Positions 1 to 7,876 of a DNA stretch of 18,645 bases are shown piece by piece. Where the stretch lies: the NCBI GenBank assembly GCA_910577785.1, contig CAJTNT010000059.1:1-18645 (forward strand), read 5' to 3'. The notes beneath the pieces are model-generated. The model did no database searches. It was not told the origin of the DNA and saw only the letters and a list, made by a program, of their open reading frames with translations. Position 1 is the first letter of the stretch. The number at the start of each line of letters is the position of its first letter. The position numbers were made by a program, and so were the translations under genes. The stretch comes from an uncultured Lachnospiraceae bacterium (GTDB taxonomy: Bacteria; Bacillota; Clostridia; Lachnospirales; Lachnospiraceae).

Positions 1-1
1 G

Positions 2-2302
2 ATGATTTTAAGCGATTTAAGCGCTGCATTGGACAGAGGAGCCTCGGTTAGGATCTTAACAGGAAATTATTTGGGGATTACACAGCCATCTGCGCTTTAT
101 CTGATGCGGAAGGAATTGGGGAAGCGCGTGGATTTAAGGTTTTATGAGGAAAAGGGGCGATCTTTTCACCCTAAATCCTATATTTTCCACTATGAAGATA
201 TGGATGAGATATACATAGGTTCTTCCAATATTTCAAGAAGCGCATTGACCTCAGGGATTGAATGGAATTACCGATTTAACAATATTGAAGATGACAAAAA
301 TTACCAGCTGTTTTATCGCACGTTTGAGGAATTGTTTTTCCATCATTCGATTGTAATTGATGATGAGGTATTGTACCGCTATTCTAAGACCTGGCATAAA
401 CCGGCGGTAGCCAGTGACTTGGCCAAGTATGATCATTGGGATCAGGAGGAAACCTCAAAGGCTGAGGAGGCCTTCCAGCCAAGGGGGGCGCAGATTGAAG
501 CTTTATATGCTTTGGAGGAGAGTAGGGCGGAAGGCGCGCTAAAAGGCCTTGTGCATGCAGCTACCGGGGTTGGCAAGACCTATCTTGCCGCTTTTGACTC
601 TGCAAAATACCGCAGGGTGTTGTTTGTGGCGCATAGGGAAGAAATTTTGAAGCAGGCTGCCAGGTCTTTTCGAAACGTGCGCCATTCAGATGATTACGGA
701 TTTTTTTATGGCAAGCAGAAGGATACAGGGAAAGCAGTTATTTTTGCATCCGCTGCTACGTTAGGGAGGCCGGAATACCTGAAAAAGGAATATTTCCCAG
801 AAGATTATTTTGATTATATTGTGATTGATGAGTTCCATCATGCGGTAAATGAACCGTATCGCAGGATTGCAGATTATTTCAAGCCGCAGTTTCTGCTGGG
901 GCTTACGGCAACGCCAGAGCGGATGGACGGCAAAAATATTTATGAAATCTGTGATTATAATGTGCCATATGAGATTTCGTTGAAAGAGGCAATCAATAAA
1001 GGGATGCTGGCGCCGTTCCATTATTATGGGGTATATGATGGGACGGATTACTCTGGCCTGCGCCTGACAAGAGGGAAGTATGAGGAACAGGAGCTGACAG
1101 AGCTTTATATGCAGAATGCCGCAAGGTATGACTTAATTTATAAGTATTACATGAAATACCGCTCCCAAAGGGCATTGGGGTTCTGCTGTTCCCGCCAGCA
1201 TGCGAAAATTATGGCTGAAGACTTTTGCAGAAGAGGGGTTGCGGCAGCAGCCGTGTACAGCAATGCGGAGGGGGAATTTTCAGAGGATAGGGAAATCGCA
1301 GTTGAAAAGCTCAAGAATTGCGAGATTAAAGTAATATTTTCTGTGGATATGTTTAATGAAGGGCTGGATATCGCTTCCCTTGATATGGTGATGTTCCTGC
1401 GGCCAACGGAATCGCCGGTTGTGTTCCTGCAGCAGCTGGGGCGGGGACTGCGTATAGAGAAAGGAAAAGAATACCTGAATGTCCTCGACTTTATTGGCAA
1501 TTATGAAAAAGCAGGGAGAGCGCCGCGTCTGCTCGCCGGGGGGACAGTGGCAGCAGAAGAGATTGCAGGCAAGTACCAGGCGATAGAATATCCGGATGGC
1601 TGTATGGTGGATTTTGATATACGGCTGATTGATTTATTCCAGGAGATGGAGAAAAGAACCCGGGGCATCAAGGGGCGTATCAGCCAGGAGTATTACCGTA
1701 TCAAAGAATACCTGGGCGGGAAAGTGCCTTCGCGGATGGAACTGTTCCGCCTTATGGAGGATGAGGTATATCAGTATTGCATGAAGCATGCGAAGGAAAA
1801 TCCATTTCGGCATTATTTGGATTATCTGCACAGTTTAGGGGAATTATCCACAGAGGAAGAGCAGTTCTATGCGGGGGTTGGAAAAGAATTTCTGGGGCTG
1901 ATTGAGACAACCGACATGTCGAAAGTGTACAAGATGCCAATTTTGTATTCTTTTTATAACAACGGTAAGATACGGCTGGAAGTTACAGAGGATGAAGTCC
2001 TTGTATGCTGGAAAGAATTTTTTGATAGGAACAAAAACTGGAGGGATTTTTCGGAGCATATAACCTATGAAGAATATAAACGTATGTCTGATAAGCAGCA
2101 TCTGGCAAAGGCCAAGACGATGCCGATTAAATTTCTGAAGGCATCCGGGAGAGGATTTTTTGTGGAGAAGGAAGGGTATGCGCTTGCGATAAAGGAGGAT
2201 TTAAGGCAGGTGATAGAAAGCGAGGCCTTCTGTGTGCATATGAAAGATATTCTGGAATACCGAACGGTGGAGTATTATCGTAGGCGGTATCAGGGAAGTT
2301 AA
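2..2302 (+). CDS. PLD-domain/DEAD-type superfamily 2 helicase with DUF3427-like C-terminus, 5' partial
   Basis: ATP-dependent nucleic-acid helicase fused to a phospholipase-D-type nuclease domain. Seen, numbering from the first Met in the window: a PLD motif SFHPKSY (H56, K58) followed by GSSN at 73-76; Walker A ATGVGKT at 187-193; motif II DEFH at 276-279; motif III TATP at 302-305; and motif VI QQLGRGLR near 480. The C-terminal 200 or so residues have the look of the DUF3427 region that follows this helicase core in related proteins (family knowledge). The gene is almost certainly cut by the window start: relatives carry more PLD sequence before the RILTG stretch, and the first ATG has no visible ribosome site. 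Such proteins occur in defence islands and mobile elements, but no partner nuclease or methylase is seen here. The role (defence or repair) is open. Confidence 0.88.
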   Translation: MILSDLSAALDRGASVRILTGNYLGITQPSALYLMRKELGKRVDLRFYEEKGRSFHPKSYIFHYEDMDEIYIGSSNISRSALTSGIEWNYRFNNIEDDKNYQLFYRTFEELFFHHSIVIDDEVLYRYSKTWHKPAVASDLAKYDHWDQEETSKAEEAFQPRGAQIEALYALEESRAEGALKGLVHAATGVGKTYLAAFDSAKYRRVLFVAHREEILKQAARSFRNVRHSDDYGFFYGKQKDTGKAVIFASAATLGRPEYLKKEYFPEDYFDYIVIDEFHHAVNEPYRRIADYFKPQFLLGLTATPERMDGKNIYEICDYNVPYEISLKEAINKGMLAPFHYYGVYDGTDYSGLRLTRGKYEEQELTELYMQNAARYDLIYKYYMKYRSQRALGFCCSRQHAKIMAEDFCRRGVAAAAVYSNAEGEFSEDREIAVEKLKNCEIKVIFSVDMFNEGLDIASLDMVMFLRPTESPVVFLQQLGRGLRIEKGKEYLNVLDFIGNYEKAGRAPRLLAGGTVAAEEIAGKYQAIEYPDGCMVDFDIRLIDLFQEMEKRTRGIKGRISQEYYRIKEYLGGKVPSRMELFRLMEDEVYQYCMKHAKENPFRHYLDYLHSLGELSTEEEQFYAGVGKEFLGLIETTDMSKVYKMPILYSFYNNGKIRLEVTEDEVLVCWKEFFDRNKNWRDFSEHITYEEYKRMSDKQHLAKAKTMPIKFLKASGRGFFVEKEGYALAIKEDLRQVIESEAFCVHMKDILEYRTVEYYRRRYQGS

Positions 2303-2433
2303 TAACCTTATTTTGTTTGAAAATATGGGCAGGGTATGATACAGTTGCTATTATTAGATATAGAATTATAGTTCAAGTGGCTAAAAGCATATATTTTATA
2401 TATGATATTAGGGTTTGCAGTATAGAAAGAAAA
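2303..2433. other. AT-rich spacer before the pseudogene
   Basis: No gene-like frame, ribosome site or terminator with a clear T-run was seen after the helicase stop codon. It may hold further decayed 5' sequence of the following pseudogene, but no block here could be recognised. Confidence 0.5.
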
Positions 2434-3375
2434 AAGAATGCATCTTCCGCATGGAATAAGTCTCCGCTGATTCTGGCGCTAGTTTCATTAATTTTGGAAT
2501 GATCAAATGCGCCATATGTTTTGAAAAGGAATGAGGATGATGTGGTTGTAAATCCAACATTGGCGTATTTGTTTGAAAGGGATTATGGTATAACGCTCCC
2601 ATTATTTGATCCGGATGGGCAGTCTATCAATGAATATATGGATGAAATGGAAAAATTAGTTGATAGAAGGGAATGGCGTATTGTTCGGGAAAACAGCATC
2701 GAATTAGTATCTTTTTAAAGATAAATATGTATAAAGATTTATGTAATCATGAGATAGGGTAAAAAATAACCTTATCATTAGGGCTTTTTCAGGAGAAAAG
2801 AATGCCTTGCCAGATATTCCTGAGGAATTCACAATTATGCTCATGATATTTAACCGCCGGAGTAATAATACACCAACAACAGAAATTTATCAAGTGATTA
2901 ATGATGATTCAAGCCAACAGGATGCAATATTATTGTACAGAGCCTGACAGATGGAAAAAGAATCCTATTTGTTTCAGAAAAGGCGGCAGTACTCGAAGTG
3001 GTTTATAAGAGGCTATCCGAGATACATTTAAGCAACGTTTGTCTGGCATAACATAATTATAAGGTAAATAAAAAAGATGTACTTGAAGAATTGACAAAAA
3101 GTTTAAAGTTGCAGCGTATTAAGGTCAAGAATAAAGAAATCTCTAAGTTAACAGAACTGGATACACTAAAAGAATTTTTGGCATGGAGAGGTACTATGAT
3201 AGCAAATAGGACGTATAATTTGTCGATTCAGATAACGGATAAGTTGACTAGGGTATTATATAATAAAAAAGCCGTCTTGGAGAATTTGGAACAAATTAAT
3301 TTATTGGAAAAAACAAAGAGAACTGATTCTTCGCTATTTCATGTGGGTAAAACAAAGCTTAATCACTTGTTTTAA
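2434..3375 (+). pseudogene. Decayed DUF4011/DUF3320-type superfamily 1 helicase gene fragment
   Basis: Conceptual translation in shifting frames gives blocks typical of the large DUF4011/DUF3320 AAA-helicase proteins. They are SPLILALVSL then in-frame TGA (2500-2502); NPTLAYLFERDYGI to ENSIELVSF (2545-2715); a frameshift at the T-run 2711-2715 into LKINMYKDL; a further frame with GEKNALPDIPEEF (about 2795-2830) and DDSSQQDAI (about 2903-2929); then a frame change at about 2937 into SLTDGKRILFVSEKAAVLE, TAA at 3049-3051, and KKDVLEELTKSLKLQRIKVK. Family members have a GPPGTGKS P-loop between the DSSQQ and LFVSEK blocks. Here it is missing, so roughly 20-25 codons were deleted. Only the central part of the gene survives. 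After about 3170 I cannot match the open frame (to 3375) to the family. The region is AT-rich compared with its neighbours. Family assignment is from motif memory, not a search. Confidence 0.8.
2845..2867 (+). repeat. Lone 23-bp arm of the MITE-like inverted repeat
   Basis: These 23 bases (core TTTAACCGCCGGAGTAATA) are the exact reverse complement of 3390-3412, and match 3474-3496 directly with one difference. The identity stops sharply at both ends. It lies inside the broken helicase gene between the PDIPEEF and DDSSQQ blocks. The protein there, MIFNRRSNN, is not family sequence, which suggests an insertion or recombination scar. Confidence 0.8.
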
Positions 3376-3389
3376 GAGTCGGGTATTTG

Positions 3390-3496
3390 TATTACTCCGG
3401 CGGTTAAATATCGTACCATCTTACTTGCCCAAATCTCCCTCTATAGGAAGATTTGTTCTGCGCAATCTGGTGCGATATTTAACCGCCAGAGTAATA
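3390..3496. mobile_element. 107-bp palindromic MITE-like element
   Basis: The left arm 3390-3418 (begins TATTACTCCGGCGGTTAAAT) is the inverted complement of 3468-3496 with two mismatches in about 28 bases, so the ends form terminal inverted repeats. An inner inverted pair, AAATCT (3431-3436) and AGATTT (3449-3454), lies near the middle, so the whole unit can fold. It has no open frame. It sits between the pseudogene and the 3' end of the AraC gene. It could be a non-autonomous element, or a REP-like or terminator-like hairpin. No target-site duplication beyond the AT-rich flanks is obvious. Confidence 0.6.
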
Positions 3497-3531
3497 TTAT
3501 TTTCATTATAAAATTAACACATTCTATTTCT

Positions 3532-4389
3532 TCAAACTTGGTTCTCATTCCTCCACTCCCGCGGCGCTTTGCCGTACAGGTTCTTGAAGGCGCGGGAGAA
3601 GTGCAGCTGGTTGGCATAGCCTACGGCGTTGCTGATATCGCCAATGGACAGCTTCGTCAGCTTCAGCAGCTCTGTCGCTTTGATCATGCGGTAGGTCAGT
3701 AAAAACTGCTGCGGCGTCCGCCCAGTCGCACGTTTAAATATTTTGCCAAAATAACTGCGGTTTAGGCCGCATACTTTTGCCATGTCGTCTACAGAAATAT
3801 CGTTTTGAAAGTTTTGTTCAATATAAGTCAGCGCTTCACGGATATAGTAATCTTGCAGCCGTTTGCCATTTTGTGCCTGTTCTGGCGCAATGGAACGCAG
3901 CATGGCGTCAAAGAAAAGGTACAGATGCCCAATCAGATGGAAGGGCGGGGCGTCTCCATGCTCGGCCAGGTACAGCATTTCTAGCATCATTTTCTCCCTT
4001 AAGTTCTTAGATTTTGCATGGTATACAGGCGCGTCCGGCGACAGGCCGGTAATGCTTATGGACTCTTTTACGCGCAGCCCATCAAATTCTATCCAGGCAT
4101 ATTCCCAGGGCAGGTATTGGTCAGCAATATAGGTATTGATCTGGCCGGGGAAAATCATAAAGCCCTGTCCGCTTTTAATATGGTAAGTCTGCGTCGTGCC
4201 CATAGAGTCATTGGCCATTAGCTGTCCTGTTCCGGAGAGGACATAGTGGAATAGGTAATGGTTCCTGGCGGCAGGGCCGTAAGAATGGGAAGGATCGTTT
4301 TTTTCCCAGCCGAATTGGTACAGGCTGAGGTCCACAAAATTTTCATTGGGAAAAATTGAGAATTTCAAGTCTTTGTTCAAGTCGTTCAT
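3532..4389 (-). CDS. AraC-family transcriptional regulator
   Basis: 285-residue DNA-binding regulator with the usual AraC layout. The N-terminal cupin-like ligand domain covers about residues 1-165 (HYVLSGTGQL and SGQGFMIFPGQ are typical of the sugar-sensing arm). The C-terminal double helix-turn-helix covers about 183-282, with ISVDDMAKVCGLNRSYFGKIFK as the first HTH and IGDISNAVGYANQLHFSRAFK as the second, then the conserved P-EWR end. The start is supported by an AAAGGAGG ribosome site a few bases upstream. It is divergent from a CUT1-type sugar importer operon, the common arrangement in which the regulator activates the transporter in response to its sugar. Its own promoter is seen at 4425-4453. 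The ligand is unknown. Confidence 0.92.
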   Translation of the reverse strand: MNDLNKDLKFSIFPNENFVDLSLYQFGWEKNDPSHSYGPAARNHYLFHYVLSGTGQLMANDSMGTTQTYHIKSGQGFMIFPGQINTYIADQYLPWEYAWIEFDGLRVKESISITGLSPDAPVYHAKSKNLREKMMLEMLYLAEHGDAPPFHLIGHLYLFFDAMLRSIAPEQAQNGKRLQDYYIREALTYIEQNFQNDISVDDMAKVCGLNRSYFGKIFKRATGRTPQQFLLTYRMIKATELLKLTKLSIGDISNAVGYANQLHFSRAFKNLYGKAPREWRNENQV

Positions 4390-4424
4390 GGGAAACCTCC
4401 TTTGTTTTCTTTAGCATTTATTCT

Positions 4425-4453
4425 AATATACCAAAATGCTACATGATATGCAA
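4425..4453 (-). promoter_or_regulatory. Predicted promoter of the AraC gene
   Basis: On the minus strand there is TTGCAT (4448-4453), a 17-bp spacer and TATATT (4425-4430). An 8-bp inverted repeat, TAGCATTT (4412-4419) with AAATGCTA (4434-4441), brackets the -10 box and could allow autoregulation. Confidence 0.6.
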
Positions 4454-4503
4454 GCACAAATAATAATATTGCATAATGGCATAAAAGTGACAAAATCGAG
4501 GTA

Positions 4504-4532
4504 TTTTAAGTAGCATTATGCCATGTTATACT
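4504..4532 (+). promoter_or_regulatory. Predicted activator-dependent promoter of the ABC importer operon
   Basis: A good -10 box TATACT (4527-4532) is preceded at 17 bp by a poor -35 region (TTTTAA, 4504-4509). TAGCATTATGCCAT (4511-4524) fills the spacer, and a related sequence, GCATAATGGCAT (4471-4482), lies about 40 bp upstream. A weak -35 with repeats beside it fits activation by the divergent AraC protein. This is inferred from spacing only. Confidence 0.5.
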
Positions 4533-4620
4533 ATATGTAAATAAGAAACAAATGTAAGGATGAAAGCACGGAATGGTTACGGAAGGTGTAATGTGGGAGG
4601 CGCTGGACAGTGACAGCAAA

Positions 4621-4684
4621 AGTAATAAGGAAAGCGCCGAACGGTTACAGTGAAAGTAATAAGGAAGCTGCTGAATCGTTACAG
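4621..4684 (+). repeat. Imperfect 34-bp tandem repeat in the operon leader
   Basis: The 30-base cores 4621-4650 and 4655-4684 agree at 24 of 30 positions. Each begins AGTAATAAGGAA and ends GTTACAG. A third, weaker trace (GAATGGTTACGG) occurs at 4571-4582. The repeat lies between the predicted promoter and the lipoprotein start, so it would be in the untranslated leader. Confidence 0.75.
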
Positions 4685-4727
4685 GCAAATGCATTTGCTA
4701 TCAGAAAGCGAAAGGAGAATATGGGTA

Positions 4728-6002
4728 ATGCGTAAGCTTATCAAAAAGTGTACGGTGTTCATGTTAGGCGTTCTGTTCGTATCATCTGTACTCACGGCCT
4801 GCGGGGATGCAGGGCAGGAAGGGGTAACGCAAATCCGCATGATGCAGTATAAGCCGGAGGCGGTGGCTTTTTTTGAGCAGCTGCAGGAGGAATTTAATGC
4901 CTCGCATGACGACATTCAATTGAGCATCGAATCGCCCAATGATGCAATGACAATCTTAAAGACCAGGTTTGTGCGGGAGGATTACCCGGATATCGTGGGA
5001 ATTGGCGGGGATATGAATTATTCCTATTTTGTGGACGCCAATATCCTGGCGGACATTTCCGATTATGAAGGGCTGAAGTCTGTAAAGCCGGCTTACCTGG
5101 AAATGTTAGAGGGTCTGGAGTTTGTGCCGACGGAAGGGACGTTCGGCCTGCCTTATGTGGCGAATGCTGCAGGGGTGCTTTACAACAGAGAGATGTTTGA
5201 AGAACATAACTGGGAAATCCCAACCACATGGGCAGAATTTATGGCGCTGTGCCAGCAGATCCAGTCGGAGCAGATTCAGCCTCTGTACTTTGGCTTCCGT
5301 GATATCTGGACCTGCCTTGCGCCCTGGAATGCGTTGGCTGTGGGGCTTGTGCCGGCCGATGTGTGCGCGCAGGTGAACCGTGGGGAGGCCACGTTCCAGG
5401 AAAGTTACGGGCTGGTGGCGGATCGGATGCTGGAGCTTATGCAGTATGCGCAGCCCAGCCCCTTTGCCTACAATTATAACGATGCCTGTATTGCTTTTGC
5501 CAATGGGGAGACGGCGATGTATGCAATCGGCAGCTATGCCGTCCCACAGATTAAGTCCATCAATCCAGACATGGATATTGATTCTTTTGTGATGCCCGCC
5601 AATGAAGACGCTTCCCAGAATGTCTTAAATTCTGGCATTGACTTACAGTTCTGCCTGACGAAGGAATGCAAGGACAAAGAAGCGGCCTATGAAGTGCTGG
5701 ATTTCCTGATGGAGCATGACAATGTGCAGGCTTATTTAGATGACCAGAACGCGGTTCCATGCAAAGATGAGGCCTTTACGCTGGCTCCCATGCTGGACAG
5801 CATGGTAAGCTATATTGAAGAGGGCAAGATGTCTGATTTCCATGATCATCATTATCCTTCGGAGATGGCTGTGGACGGCATGATCCAGACATTCCTGATG
5901 GAACAGGACAAGGACGCGTTTTTGCAGAAATTCGATAAAGACTGGCTCCGCTATAACCGTGACATTATCCGCAAGGTGGAGGAGTATGAAGCTGGGCAGT
6001 AG
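4728..6002 (+). CDS. Sugar ABC transporter substrate-binding lipoprotein
   Basis: Extracellular solute receptor of the SBP_bac_1 (MsmE/MalE-like) type that delivers a carbohydrate to the two permeases downstream. ATG 4728 is preferred over upstream in-frame ATGs: it follows AAAGGAG (4712-4717), and from it the protein begins with a textbook lipoprotein signal (MRKLIKK, hydrophobic stretch, LTAC with the lipidated Cys at residue 25). The mature part contains GLPYVANAAGVLYNREMF and the FANGETAMYAIGSYA block characteristic of the family. Length is 424 residues, normal for the class. It is first in a three-gene operon and divergent from an AraC regulator. No glycosidase is adjacent, so the substrate cannot be named. 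Confidence 0.93.
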   Translation: MRKLIKKCTVFMLGVLFVSSVLTACGDAGQEGVTQIRMMQYKPEAVAFFEQLQEEFNASHDDIQLSIESPNDAMTILKTRFVREDYPDIVGIGGDMNYSYFVDANILADISDYEGLKSVKPAYLEMLEGLEFVPTEGTFGLPYVANAAGVLYNREMFEEHNWEIPTTWAEFMALCQQIQSEQIQPLYFGFRDIWTCLAPWNALAVGLVPADVCAQVNRGEATFQESYGLVADRMLELMQYAQPSPFAYNYNDACIAFANGETAMYAIGSYAVPQIKSINPDMDIDSFVMPANEDASQNVLNSGIDLQFCLTKECKDKEAAYEVLDFLMEHDNVQAYLDDQNAVPCKDEAFTLAPMLDSMVSYIEEGKMSDFHDHHYPSEMAVDGMIQTFLMEQDKDAFLQKFDKDWLRYNRDIIRKVEEYEAGQ

Positions 6003-6053
6003 CATATGCTGCGGCAGATTAGTTATGGATAGAAGAAGAAAGGGATGGACGTT

Positions 6054-6929
6054 ATGGGAACAAAGAGAAAGAAGATGGGCAAGGAAGCCACATATTTGGC
6101 AATTACAATTCCGATTGTAGCGCTGTTTTTCTTGTTTAACACGCTGCCCTTAATCCAGGGCGTTATTTACAGCTTCACGAACTTCAAGGGCTATGGCGAT
6201 TTTGGCTGGGTGGGGCTGCGCAATTATATGGATTTATTTACCGATGGCCGGGTGGGGAAATCGTACTGGTTTACCTTCTGTCTGGCGCTTGTATCAACGG
6301 TTGTGACAAATGTAATCAGCCTGCTGCTGGCCATGGGCCTTAACAGCAAGATTAAGTTCAAGAATACCTTGCGGGGCATGTACTTTATCCCCAATGTATT
6401 AGGCTCTTTGGTCGTAGGTTATATTTTCAGCTACATCTTTACTTATATTTTACCAGCATTTACCAAGCTGCTGGGTGGGGAAGGAACCAGTATCCTTTCC
6501 AGTACCTCATGGGCATGGGTAGCAATTATGATTGTCTGTGCATGGCAGGCGATTGCCATGAACACGATCATCTACATTTCTGGCCTCCAAACTGTCCCCC
6601 AGGAAGTATATGAGGCTGGGTCCATAGATGGGGTAAGCGGGTGGGGGAGATTCAAATATCTGACCTTCCCGCTGATCCTCCCATTTTTCAGTATCAATAT
6701 GGTGCTTTGCATGAAGAACTTCCTGATGGTATTTGACCAGATTATGGCTATGACGAAGGGCGGGCCTGCCCAGAGTACAGAGTCCATTTCCTACCTGATT
6801 TACAACAATGGTATGTCAGGCGGCCAGTTTGGGTTCCAGAGTGCAAATGCAGTGCTGTTCTTTGTGGTTATTGTTGTGATTTCTGTGATGCAGATGAGCT
6901 TCACAAATAAGAGAGAGGAGCAGTTGTGA
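6054..6929 (+). CDS. Sugar ABC transporter permease (MalF/UgpA-like)
   Basis: Inner-membrane channel subunit of the CUT1 importer family with about six transmembrane segments. It begins with a basic tail (GTKRKKMGKE) followed by a hydrophobic segment. The ATPase-docking EAA loop is seen as YEAGSIDGVSGWGRFKYLTFP, in the normal C-terminal half. ATG 6054 is chosen rather than ATG 6045 because the AAGGGA ribosome site at 6040-6045 overlaps the earlier codon but sits 8 bases before the later one. That gives 291 residues, usual for the family. Its stop codon overlaps the start of the next permease (TGATG), so the two are translationally coupled. No ATPase gene is present. A shared MsmX/MsmK-type ATPase encoded elsewhere is the usual solution (family knowledge). 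Confidence 0.93.
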   Translation: MGTKRKKMGKEATYLAITIPIVALFFLFNTLPLIQGVIYSFTNFKGYGDFGWVGLRNYMDLFTDGRVGKSYWFTFCLALVSTVVTNVISLLLAMGLNSKIKFKNTLRGMYFIPNVLGSLVVGYIFSYIFTYILPAFTKLLGGEGTSILSSTSWAWVAIMIVCAWQAIAMNTIIYISGLQTVPQEVYEAGSIDGVSGWGRFKYLTFPLILPFFSINMVLCMKNFLMVFDQIMAMTKGGPAQSTESISYLIYNNGMSGGQFGFQSANAVLFFVVIVVISVMQMSFTNKREEQL

Positions 6930-7822
6930 TGAATCAAAATATGCAGATGAACGAAGAATTAAAGAAAAACGTTTTGGAAAAGGTAAGGAAAAAAGCTGCC
7001 CGGGAAGTAAACTGGCCAGTGACCGTGCTGCTTATTTTGGGACTGAGTACCATCCTGTTCCCCCTTTATATGACGATTGTGATTGCCTTCAAGCAGCCTT
7101 CGGAAATGACCAACAGCATCTCCGGCATCCTCTCGCTGCCGAAGAGCTGGAGCCTGGCAAATTTCCGGGAAGCAATGGAAGTGACAGATTTCTGGAACTC
7201 CCTGTTTAACAGCTTATTGATTACCGTGCTGACCGTGCTGCTGTCCATCGTCCTCCATTCCCTGCTGGGCTATGTGGTAGGGCGCAGCAAGGCCAAAAAG
7301 AAGGGTTATAAGCTGATATATTTCTATATCGTAAGCGGTATGTTTGTGCCGTTTGCCATCCTGATGATGCCATTGGTCAAGCAGACAGCCGCCCTGCAGC
7401 TGGACAATATGCTGGGTGTAATCCTGTTGTATACGGTATTCTATATGCCGATGAATGTGCTGCTCTATTCGGGATACCTGACGAACATCCCCATTGCCCT
7501 GGAGGAGGCGGCTTTTGTGGACGGGGCAACGACCTGGACGACTTACTGGAAGGTAATCTTCCCGATTATGAAGCCGATGCATGCGACGGTGGCCATTCTG
7601 ACAGCATTGGGTACCTGGAATGACGTAATGACTCCGTTGGTTATTATGTCCGGCTCGAAAAATACGCTGCCGCTGGCACAGCTTTCTTTCCAGACGCAGT
7701 TTGGGGCAAACTATAACTTGGCTTTCGCTTCCTATTTGCTGGCGCTGCTGCCAATTATCCTGTTCTACTTAATCTGCCAGAAGCAGATCTTAAGCGGCGT
7801 AGTGAATGGCGCTGTGAAGTAA
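6929..7822 (+). CDS. Sugar ABC transporter permease (MalG/UgpE-like)
   Basis: Second membrane subunit of the importer, 297 residues with about six transmembrane segments. The EAA loop reads EEAAFVDGATTWTTYWKVIFP, a close fit to the CUT1 consensus, and the TALGTWNDVMTPL stretch after it is typical of MalG-type subunits. GTG 6926 and ATG 6929 are both possible starts. ATG 6929 is preferred because GGAG (6917-6920) lies 8 bases before it. It shares one base with the preceding stop codon. It is the last gene of the operon and is followed after 15 bases by a strong hairpin terminator. Confidence 0.93.
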   Translation: MNQNMQMNEELKKNVLEKVRKKAAREVNWPVTVLLILGLSTILFPLYMTIVIAFKQPSEMTNSISGILSLPKSWSLANFREAMEVTDFWNSLFNSLLITVLTVLLSIVLHSLLGYVVGRSKAKKKGYKLIYFYIVSGMFVPFAILMMPLVKQTAALQLDNMLGVILLYTVFYMPMNVLLYSGYLTNIPIALEEAAFVDGATTWTTYWKVIFPIMKPMHATVAILTALGTWNDVMTPLVIMSGSKNTLPLAQLSFQTQFGANYNLAFASYLLALLPIILFYLICQKQILSGVVNGAVK

Positions 7823-7837
7823 TTGTATACAAGCAAC

Positions 7838-7866
7838 AAAAGAATCCCGCTATGCGGGATTCTTTT
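7838..7866. terminator. Bidirectional rho-independent terminator
   Basis: A 13-bp perfect stem (AAAAGAATCCCGC, loop TAT, then its complement ending TTCTTTT) has an A-run on one side and a T-run on the other. It therefore can stop both the ABC operon and the converging minus-strand genes. Confidence 0.9.
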
Positions 7867-7876
7867 GACGTTTCCA

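Noticed and set aside
2317..2502. 61-residue open frame after the PLD-helicase gene
   Set aside because: No ribosome site; its end (SPLILALVSL) belongs to the decayed helicase gene and the frame ends at that gene's nonsense codon.
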